NCBI GenBank assembly: GCA_028690885.1
Contig: JAQVAJ010000011.1
Location: 1 to 13,104 of the forward strand
Length of the DNA: 13,104 nt
Source: Clostridia bacterium
GTDB taxonomy: Bacteria; Bacillota; Clostridia; DUPQ01
Reading direction: 5' to 3'
Both the position numbers and the translations under genes were made by a program. Position 1 is the stretch's first letter. The number at the start of each line of letters is the position of its first letter. A model generated the notes under the pieces. That model searched no databases and was not told the DNA's origin. It was given only the letters and a program-made list of their open reading frames with translations. This document shows positions 7,839 through 13,104 of this stretch, piece after piece.

Positions 7839-7867
7839 CACATAATATTTTCGCAATTAATTGTCAA
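7839..7867 (-). promoter_or_regulatory. Possible internal promoter before the kinase gene
   Basis: A perfect TTGACA is read on the minus strand at 7862-7867. Two imperfect -10 options follow: TATTAT (7842-7847) with a short 14-nt spacer, or TATGTG with a 17-nt spacer. It would allow the kinase-to-panD part of the operon to be transcribed separately. Neither -10 option is ideal, so this is tentative. Confidence 0.3.
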
Positions 7868-7910
7868 GGAAAACGCCTTGTGGAATACAGATCAGATGGC
7901 AAAATCCTTG
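7865..7910 (-). repeat. Long symmetric inverted repeat in the 234-bp gap
   Basis: CAAGGA (7865-7870) pairs with TCCTTG (7905-7910), and after a symmetric 4-nt internal loop GCC (7875-7877) pairs with GGC (7898-7900), leaving a 20-nt apical loop. The arrangement is a plausible structured RNA element, but no known riboswitch motif is recognised. The promoter-proximal arm overlaps a TTGACA box. Confidence 0.45.
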
Positions 7911-7933
7911 TTCTATATCAAATATAGCAACAT

Positions 7934-7965
7934 GTGTGTAGCTAATTTAGATAACTAAAACACAC
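7934..7965 (-). repeat. Inverted repeat just after the PqqD-like gene
   Basis: GTGTGT (7934-7939) and ACACAC (7960-7965) are inverse complements. Inside them TTTAG (7946-7950) and CTAAA (7955-7959) form a perfect stem around a 4-nt loop and are contiguous with the outer arm on one side. In the transcript this gives a bulged hairpin 15-46 nt after the PqqD-like stop. No U-run follows, so a strong terminator is unlikely; partial attenuation or mRNA processing is possible. Confidence 0.45.
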
Positions 7966-7979
7966 TATAAGTAAAATTA

Positions 7980-8231
7980 TTACTCATCTAAAAAGTTTTG
8001 CTCTTTCATATCTGATATTAATTCATTTATATCAGATATGATCTCTTCAAGTTCGGCGTCATACTCTTCTTGCAATTTTTCAGCGATTTCATCAATGCTA
8101 TTGCATATAGGCAAATATTCTACGATTCGAGTCGCTATTTCGTTTAGAGAATAAATCGCCCCATTCGAAGTATTAAATAACACCCCTTCGTTTTCGATTT
8201 TACTAAAATTGATGCTACTTTTGAGTTTCAT
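7980..8231 (-). CDS. PqqD-family peptide-recognition protein
   Basis: This small (83 residues) acidic protein has the PqqD/RiPP-recognition-element look: an N-terminal strand region, 'GVLFNTSNGAIYSLNEIATRI' (written in part) for the beta strands and the first helix, then 'IDEIAEKLQEEYD' and a final helix ending 'LISDMKEQNFLDE'. PqqD-like proteins bind the leader of a precursor peptide and present it to a radical SAM partner. Its gene overlaps the end of radical SAM D by 17 nt, which supports joint translation. The start is placed at 8231 because a good ribosome site lies just before it. A 90-residue version from 8252 would add MKKGRTT. Its presence is the main reason to treat the operon as peptide-modifying. 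Confidence 0.85.
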   Translation of the reverse strand: MKLKSSINFSKIENEGVLFNTSNGAIYSLNEIATRIVEYLPICNSIDEIAEKLQEEYDAELEEIISDINELISDMKEQNFLDE

Positions 8232-9558
8232 TGTTGTTCTTCCTTTCTTCATATAATAAATAAGTTGAAAACGCAGTATAAATATCGGAACTACTATAAC
8301 TCTTACTTTTTATGACAGACGAAATATGATTAAATTTGTCCCACTCTTCTTCAATTTCTATGTCCCATTTTTCTCTGTTATCATAAAATTCGGTTCCTGG
8401 GTATGGACTTAAAATACTAAGTGAGGCTTCTATTTCGGGATGACTACGAATAAAATTTATAGTTTCCATGAAATTGTTACTCGTTTCCCAAGGGAACCCA
8501 ATCATAAAATATCCATGAAATATTATTTCCGCATCGCTACATATTTTAATGGCTTTTTCAATATCATTTGTGGTAATATTTTTATTAATTCGAGCAAGAG
8601 TTTCATTATTTGCAGATTCAATTCCGAACGAAATAGAATAGCAACCAGCTTGTTTCATTTTGATAAGCATATCTGACGTTATTGTGTCAATTCTACTCAT
8701 ACATTTCCATCGGTATTGATAATCTTTTTCTATCATTAAATCACAGATTTCAAACAACCTATCTTTTTTTAATGTTAGATTATCATCGTAAAATATAAGT
8801 TCCTTTCCTTTATACTTAAATACTTCGTTAAAATAATCAAGCTCTTGTATAACGCTATTAGCTGAACGAAAAATAGCTTGACGCCCCCATATATTTTTCG
8901 ATGAACAAAACAAGCAATTATTTGGACACCCCCTGGAGGAAATAAGTCCCAATGACTGTAATGCAATATATGGCTCCATATCAATACCTTCATAATCAGG
9001 TAAAGGAAGTGAATCAAGGTTACGTATTCTTGGCGCTTGACCTGTAAAGATTATCTCGTCACCTTCTTTGAAAGCTATTCCCTGTATATTATTTATTGAT
9101 TGTTCTTGATTAATAGCATTTAACAAACTCATTAAAGGAGCTTCACCTTCGCCAATAATTGCTACATCTATATAAGGACTTGAAACTACTTTATTGTAGG
9201 CAGATGATGCATGTGCGCCACCGATAATGACGATGCACCCCATATTTTTTACAAAAGCAGCAAGTTCCAACGCTTTTTCATAATTTGCAGACATACTCGT
9301 GATACCGACTATATTTATTCGATTCTTGTTAATGATTGACCTGATTTCATCTAACACTATTCTTTTAATTAAACCGTCGCAAATAAACGATTTGTAGCCT
9401 TTGGCTTTCACATAAGCTGAGAGATATAACACTCCTAACGGGGGATGAACTATATCCACTTCATCGGCATCATCTAGACTATTAGGATATAATTCAGTCA
9501 AAGGAGGAATAATAAACATGATATTTTTATTTTTTTCTTTTATCGGATATAGCACCAT
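8215..9558 (-). CDS. B12-binding-domain radical SAM enzyme D
   Basis: This 447-residue protein has an N-terminal cobalamin-binding-like Rossmann domain (about 12-155; 'GITSMSANYEKA', 'IIGGAHAS' at 112-118, 'IIGEGE') and a central radical SAM domain with C211/C215/C218 in 'RGCPNNCLFCSS'. 'YDDNLTL', 'SFGIESAN' and 'GYFMIGFP' are typical of the BchE-like B12-radical SAM family. No clear DxHxxG motif is seen, so cobalt may be bound without a protein His ligand or cobalamin binding may be lost. Family members catalyse methylation of unactivated carbons, ring formation and other rearrangements; which applies here is unknown. It follows C by 15 nt with a weak GGTGAT ribosome site, and its end overlaps the PqqD-like gene. 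An internal ATG at codon 14 is possible but has no ribosome site. Confidence 0.85.
   Translation of the reverse strand: MVLYPIKEKNKNIMFIIPPLTELYPNSLDDADEVDIVHPPLGVLYLSAYVKAKGYKSFICDGLIKRIVLDEIRSIINKNRINIVGITSMSANYEKALELAAFVKNMGCIVIIGGAHASSAYNKVVSSPYIDVAIIGEGEAPLMSLLNAINQEQSINNIQGIAFKEGDEIIFTGQAPRIRNLDSLPLPDYEGIDMEPYIALQSLGLISSRGCPNNCLFCSSKNIWGRQAIFRSANSVIQELDYFNEVFKYKGKELIFYDDNLTLKKDRLFEICDLMIEKDYQYRWKCMSRIDTITSDMLIKMKQAGCYSISFGIESANNETLARINKNITTNDIEKAIKICSDAEIIFHGYFMIGFPWETSNNFMETINFIRSHPEIEASLSILSPYPGTEFYDNREKWDIEIEEEWDKFNHISSVIKSKSYSSSDIYTAFSTYLLYEERKNNNETQK
8240..8246 (-). promoter_or_regulatory. RBS deciding the PqqD-like start
   Basis: AAAGGAA lies 8 nt upstream of the ATG at 8229-8231. 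The earlier in-frame ATG (8252) lies upstream of this site and has none of its own, so the 83-residue product is preferred. Confidence 0.7.
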
Positions 9559-9573
9559 ACAGTATCACCACAC

Positions 9574-10686
9574 TTAAAAATATTTCATGTATCCACTATT
9601 ATCATTTAATGGGTTATCGACAATTCCCAAATATTTAATATAACTATTTAATTTCCCAGATTCGTAATCTTTTATAATTACAGAAATAAATTTCTGTAAT
9701 TCATTGCACAGGGGTTGTGTTCCATATAGATTACCAAAAGTCTGATAAACAATTGCACGGCACCCGCCTTTACATACATATTTAACATTACAATCTTTGC
9801 AATCCGGAATATCATAAACCCCAATGGTTTTCCATTCTGATTTTATTCTATTCATTATTTGTACGTTGTCTTGGTTGAAAATATTAATTGGTTTTTCCAA
9901 TGTTTTTTGCATAATCGTTTCCAATGCACCACATTGATAGATATCGCCATTGGGTTGAATTTCCATATTGTTACAAGACATAGAATTGCAATAATATGGA
10001 TTTTTATTTTTATTAACAATAGCCCTAACATAATTTTCTACAAAATCAATTTGAATGTGTAAATATTTATTGATTTGAACTTCGTATAAACATATAAGGG
10101 CATCAAACAATTGATCCATTGTCATATTATTTTCTTTGCATCTATCCGAAGGGACTAAGAATCCATAATGTAATGTATGAATTTGATTTGATAACGCAAA
10201 ATCAACTACCTTTTTCACTTCCGAAATTGTTGCATTATTTAATGTTATTGACATTGTTACTATAATATCATTTTTGTTAAGCAATTTAATATTTTCTACG
10301 ACCTGATTAAGTCGATCAATTCCTCGAGACAGAATATAATTATCCGAATCCATAGCGTCTATACTGATCTGAACAATAACATTATTTGCGAATATACATT
10401 CTACTAATTCCTTATTTATAATTGTCCCATTAGTAACTAGACCTATCTTTAAGCCTTTGGCGGCTATATATTGTATCATTGGAATTATATCCGGGTGCAA
10501 GCATGGTTCGCCGCCACTCAACATTATATTTTTTATACCAAATTCAATAAGGCAATCTATCACATGTTTAAATTGACCAAATGTCATTGATGATAAATCC
10601 TTATTGGCATTCATATAGCAGTATTTGCAATTAAGATTACATCGATTTGTAACTTGAATCCAACCGTTATTTATCGTTCTGTTCAT
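9574..10686 (-). CDS. Radical SAM/SPASM enzyme C
   Basis: This third tandem radical SAM/SPASM protein has 370 residues and lacks the FFG-type N-terminal extension of A and B: its cluster motif comes early, C16/C20/C23 in 'CNLNCKYCY', with GGEP at 58-61. The C-terminal SPASM region has Cys residues in 'YCNSMSCNNMEIQPNGDIYQC', then 'CKDCNVKYVCKGGC' (CX2CX5CX3C) and a final Cys in 'QPLC', so two auxiliary clusters are likely. It starts 2 nt after B with AAGGA upstream inside B's end, so it is translationally linked. It is more distant from A and B than they are from each other, so it likely performs a separate step. Substrate and product are not evident. Confidence 0.9.
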   Translation of the reverse strand: MNRTINNGWIQVTNRCNLNCKYCYMNANKDLSSMTFGQFKHVIDCLIEFGIKNIMLSGGEPCLHPDIIPMIQYIAAKGLKIGLVTNGTIINKELVECIFANNVIVQISIDAMDSDNYILSRGIDRLNQVVENIKLLNKNDIIVTMSITLNNATISEVKKVVDFALSNQIHTLHYGFLVPSDRCKENNMTMDQLFDALICLYEVQINKYLHIQIDFVENYVRAIVNKNKNPYYCNSMSCNNMEIQPNGDIYQCGALETIMQKTLEKPINIFNQDNVQIMNRIKSEWKTIGVYDIPDCKDCNVKYVCKGGCRAIVYQTFGNLYGTQPLCNELQKFISVIIKDYESGKLNSYIKYLGIVDNPLNDNSGYMKYF

Positions 10687-10688
10687 AT

Positions 10689-11783
10689 TTATTCAGTCCT
10701 TAATAATTCTTTTGGAAATATCCCATAATCAAAATATTGCTGACACATAATATCAGAGGCTATGAATGTACCTGATGCAAAATATGCGTCTGCTCTACAT
10801 CCGCCGTCACACATCGATTGGAGTTTACATAGTGAACACACTCCCTCAATCTGTGAGCTTGATATATTTAAAATATCGATTACTTTATCTTTATTAAAAA
10901 GACACGATATTCCGTCACAAGCATTTCCCAAATGACATTCATTATTACCCAGCAAACCATCACACAAAGCTAATGTCCCATCTGCGCCAATAGCTACGCT
11001 ATAAGGGAATGTGCAAAGATATCCATTTTTATATCTTGATATATTTCGTAATGAATTTGGCACTAGCGCTGGATTTACCATTATATTTAACTCTACTCTT
11101 TTATCAGATGATAAATAATGATTAGCTAACACTTCAAAAACTTCTTTTTGTTCAAAGCATTCTAACGCATAATCATCAACTGCTCTACCAATTCTTTGTA
11201 CTGGAACTACCGAAAATATATCTGCTTGAGTCTGCCAGAGATAGTCATATAGCTTAATGGCGTGTTCACGGTTTTCTTTCATCAAAGTAAAAGCAATACC
11301 AATTGGCAAGGTCGGATTCGCTGTTTTAACCTTGTCAATAAATAATATAGACTTGTCAAATGCACCATCATGTCCACGAATTTTATCGTGCATTATTCCA
11401 ACACCATCTAAGCTGATCTGCATTATTTTCAGATTGACGTTTTTGAATCTTGAAAAATCAATGTCACAAAATGTTCCATTGGTGCTTATGTAGATTTCAA
11501 AACCATACTCACTAGCAAGCTCTAAAACATCCATCATATCTGGTCTAGTAAATGGTTCACCGCCCGTTATTGAGAGTCTCATAATCTCATTATTTTTCAG
11601 GTCAATAAAAATACTTTTAATTTGATCTAAGGATAGAATAGAGGAATTTAAATTCTTAGAAGATCGTGAATAACATTGTATGCAATTCAAATTACATCGA
11701 TCAGTTATCCTTATGGTGCAAGAAAGTATAGGTGTCGATCCAAAAAAACTCAATATCTCAGCATGATCCGATAAATAATTCAA
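10689..11783 (-). CDS. Radical SAM/SPASM peptide-modifying enzyme B (paralogue of A)
   Basis: This second radical SAM/SPASM protein has 364 residues and starts at a TTG codon with a strong ribosome site. Its N-terminus aligns with enzyme A without large gaps (NYLS...EI..FFG..P.LS..IR.T..CNL.C..CY). The CX3CX2C motif is C30/C34/C37 and GGEP is at 74-77. The SPASM domain is complete: CX11GX4C around 'CTFPYSVAIGADG', then 'CSLCKLQSMCDGGC' and a last Cys in 'IMCQQY'. It lies 15 nt after A and 2 nt before C. The retention of all cluster ligands in both paralogues argues that they have different sites or substrates rather than one being a decayed copy. The specific reaction is unknown. Confidence 0.9.
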   Translation of the reverse strand: MNYLSDHAEILSFFGSTPILSCTIRITDRCNLNCIQCYSRSSKNLNSSILSLDQIKSIFIDLKNNEIMRLSITGGEPFTRPDMMDVLELASEYGFEIYISTNGTFCDIDFSRFKNVNLKIMQISLDGVGIMHDKIRGHDGAFDKSILFIDKVKTANPTLPIGIAFTLMKENREHAIKLYDYLWQTQADIFSVVPVQRIGRAVDDYALECFEQKEVFEVLANHYLSSDKRVELNIMVNPALVPNSLRNISRYKNGYLCTFPYSVAIGADGTLALCDGLLGNNECHLGNACDGISCLFNKDKVIDILNISSSQIEGVCSLCKLQSMCDGGCRADAYFASGTFIASDIMCQQYFDYGIFPKELLRTE

Positions 11784-11790
11784 TTTGGAA

Positions 11791-11800
11791 CCTCCCTTTT
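11791..11800 (-). promoter_or_regulatory. Strong RBS deciding a TTG start for radical SAM B
   Basis: AAAAGGGAGG sits 7 nt before the TTG at 11781-11783 and overlaps the stop codon of enzyme A. The perfect spacing and the N-terminal match to enzyme A support initiation at this TTG and suggest translational coupling. Confidence 0.75.
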
Positions 11801-12896
11801 ATTTTTTTATTACATCTTTCGGGAATAACCCCGCATCATAATAATTCTGGCACGCAGGATCAGGCATAGTCAAATCTTTATATTTATTGTAAGCGGCAGC
11901 TCTACAACCTCCAGCACAGTATTCAAGGTAAATACATTTTGAACATACACCCTTTAAATCACTTGTTTTTATCTGGCGTATTTCGTTTAACACTGGGCTG
12001 TTTTCCCATATTTCCTTTAATGGCTTTTCTCTGACATTGCCAACTATCATTTCCGCATACGGGAAAAAACCGTCACATGGAGCAACATCACCGTTTGCTT
12101 CTATGCCAAGTATATATGGGAAACTACAACAGGCAAATTTATTGTGTACATCATTTTGCCTTGAAGAGAAAGGAACAAGCGCTGGTGGGAGAGTGGTATT
12201 AGATGAAAATTCAACTGCTTGCTCATGTTTTTCGTATTTTTCAAAAACACGTTCTAATATATCATGCATCATCTTAGCGGAAGGGCTGCTCATGTTTTCA
12301 GCTCGCCCTGCCTCAATTAACAGCATGAGTGCGAAAAGAGGGATTCCTTTTTCTTTGCAAAAATCAACAATTTCATCTAATTCTGTGGCGTTTTTTAACA
12401 AAACAGATCCGACTGTAACATTATCGATTTGGGCCTTTGTAAATAAGTCCAGAGCATTCAGAGCATCCTCTAATGATTGCTTTCCACGGTTTTGAATGTG
12501 TATATCATGGGTCCCATCAATACTAACCTGCAGCATCTTAAATTTTAGATTTTTAATACGCTCCACTAATTTATCATTAACAAAATGTCCATTTGTACTT
12601 ACCAGTGTGTTGAATCCACATTTATTCGAATATGCTAAGATGTCAGGCATGTCCTCTCTAATAAATGGCTCTCCGCCAGTGAAGAAAACGTCACTAACAC
12701 CCAGTTCGGATAATTGATCCATTACAGTAGTTATTTCTGCAAATGACATCTCATTTGCAATTTGCTTTCCTCCTTCTGCATAACAATGCTTGCATCGGAG
12801 GTTACACTTTTTTGTTACACGAATAGATGTAGATAGCAAAGGTTTTACACCGAAAAAATCAAATATTTCGGTATCTTCTGATAAATAGTTTTTCAT
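11799..12896 (-). CDS. Radical SAM/SPASM peptide-modifying enzyme A
   Basis: This is a radical SAM enzyme with a full SPASM domain. It reductively cleaves S-adenosylmethionine at a [4Fe-4S] cluster and uses the 5'-deoxyadenosyl radical, typically on a peptide. With the start at 12896 the CX3CX2C cluster motif is C31/C35/C38 in 'CNLRCKHCY', the SAM-contacting GGEP is at 74-77, and the C-terminus has the complete SPASM pattern CX11GX4C, CX2CX5CX3C ('CSKCIYLEYCAGGC') and a final Cys in 'PDPAC', so two auxiliary clusters are expected. An ATG four codons upstream (12908) abuts the AAAGGA ribosome site with no spacing. The 12896 ATG is preferred because its paralogue B begins the same way (NYLS...EI..FFG). 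It is the first complete gene of the operon. The exact crosslink or oxidation it performs cannot be read from the sequence. Confidence 0.9.
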   Translation of the reverse strand: MKNYLSEDTEIFDFFGVKPLLSTSIRVTKKCNLRCKHCYAEGGKQIANEMSFAEITTVMDQLSELGVSDVFFTGGEPFIREDMPDILAYSNKCGFNTLVSTNGHFVNDKLVERIKNLKFKMLQVSIDGTHDIHIQNRGKQSLEDALNALDLFTKAQIDNVTVGSVLLKNATELDEIVDFCKEKGIPLFALMLLIEAGRAENMSSPSAKMMHDILERVFEKYEKHEQAVEFSSNTTLPPALVPFSSRQNDVHNKFACCSFPYILGIEANGDVAPCDGFFPYAEMIVGNVREKPLKEIWENSPVLNEIRQIKTSDLKGVCSKCIYLEYCAGGCRAAAYNKYKDLTMPDPACQNYYDAGLFPKDVIKK

Positions 12897-12921
12897 TTTT
12901 ATAACCATTCCTTTCGCTTTC

Positions 12922-12960
12922 GCTCAAGGCACAAAACGATATGAATCGTCGGCTTTGAGC
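12922..12960 (-). repeat. Nested inverted repeat between putative precursor and first maturase
   Basis: The arms GCTCAA (12922-12927) and TTGAGC (12955-12960) are perfect inverse complements. Inside them ACGAT (12936-12940) and ATCGT (12945-12949) form a second perfect stem with a 4-nt loop. The transcript would form an internal-looped hairpin about 25 nt before the start of the first radical SAM gene. No U-run follows, so it is not a typical terminator. In RiPP operons hairpins between precursor and enzyme genes often lower read-through or stabilise the precursor mRNA; that role is inferred here. The rest of 12909-13020 shows no convincing gene. Confidence 0.5.
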
Positions 12961-13020
12961 GGTATAATTTAAGTGGTCGGACAGACATACTACAGAGCAC
13001 GGGGAGGTGAGTGCGTCTCC

Positions 13021-13104
13021 TCAAGGGAAGACCGCATTTTTATATGTGCCGCCAGCCCCCTCAAGCACAAATAAGTGTGGCATTGACCACGTAGTTTTAT
13101 CTTT
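13021..13104 (-). CDS. C-terminal end of a putative RiPP precursor peptide (partial)
   Basis: An open frame runs in from the window edge for 27 codons and stops at TGA (13021-13023). Its start lies outside the window. The visible residues include 'WSMPHLFVLE' followed by 'GAGGTYKNAVFP'. The spacing W-x-x-P-x-L-x-x-L resembles the leader motif (Y/WxxPxLxx) that PqqD-like recognition domains bind in Bacillota lasso and related peptides, and a PqqD homologue and four radical SAM enzymes lie downstream on the same strand. The tail is Gly-rich and contains Tyr-Lys-Asn, a pattern of aromatic-x-Asn like the three-residue cyclophane sites of SPASM enzymes. The role as substrate is inferred from position and motif only. 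It could instead be the tail of an unrelated gene or a chance frame; the first in-window ATG is codon 8, inside the motif. Confidence 0.45.
   Translation of the reverse strand, partial: KDKTTWSMPHLFVLEGAGGTYKNAVFP

Noticed and set aside
12037..12717. Plus-strand open frames of 152 and 73 codons inside radical SAM A
   Set aside because: They are antisense to a gene with complete motifs, have no ribosome site support, and their translations show no recognisable domain.
9574..12896. Mycofactocin or PQQ cluster
   Set aside because: A PqqD-like protein and SPASM enzymes are present, but the partner genes of those pathways are missing and the candidate precursor tail does not match MftA or PqqA.
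12958..12968. TATAAT on the plus strand at 12963-12968 as a divergent promoter
   Set aside because: No matching -35 hexamer is found at the usual distance, and no plus-strand gene follows in the window.
12909..12993. Small minus-strand ORF starting MSVRPLKLYR between precursor and radical SAM A
   Set aside because: No ribosome site precedes its ATG, and it overlaps the inverted repeat and the start of the next gene. It is likely chance.

Overview
The window reads as one long, unidirectional biosynthetic operon on the minus strand, transcribed from about 13104 down to about 95. The low G+C content, strong AGGAGG-type ribosome binding sites, and frequent TTG/GTG starts with ideal Shine-Dalgarno spacing point to Bacillota, plausibly a clostridial or bacillar genome. 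No rRNA, tRNA, CRISPR array, transposase or integrase is visible.

Layout in transcription order. (1) The window edge (13104-13021) holds the C-terminal end of a small open frame whose 'WSMPHLFVLE' segment resembles the W/YxxPxLxxL leader motif bound by PqqD-type recognition domains. It is the best candidate for the peptide substrate, but its start is outside the window. (2) Three consecutive radical SAM/SPASM enzymes follow (12896-9574), the first two clear paralogues, then a B12-binding-type radical SAM protein (9558-8215) and an overlapping PqqD-like protein (8231-7980). (3) A 234-bp intergenic stretch (7746-7979) carries two nested inverted repeats, a TTGACA box and a doubtful small ORF. 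(4) Next is an HprK-like kinase, a signal-peptidase-like S24/S26 protein and an NTP_transf_5-type nucleotidyltransferase (7745-5173), partners best known from some Bacillota lasso-peptide and PqqD-containing clusters; no lasso cyclase is present here. (5) A three-gene ABC-2 exporter follows (5079-2525): two permeases and an ATPase. (6) The last block (2481-95) encodes a seryl-tRNA-synthetase-like amino acid:carrier-protein ligase, a carrier protein, a BtrH-like acyltransferase and a PanD-type aspartate 1-decarboxylase.

Working model (inference): a ribosomally made peptide is held by PqqD, crosslinked or otherwise modified by up to four radical SAM enzymes, possibly phosphorylated or nucleotidylated, trimmed by the S26-like peptidase and exported. 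In parallel, PanD makes beta-alanine from aspartate, the synthetase-like ligase loads it on the carrier protein, and the BtrH-like enzyme transfers it to the peptide or another acceptor. The combination of a beta-amino-acid loading module with a multi-radical-SAM RiPP-like operon is the most unusual aspect of the window. I do not recognise it as a described system.
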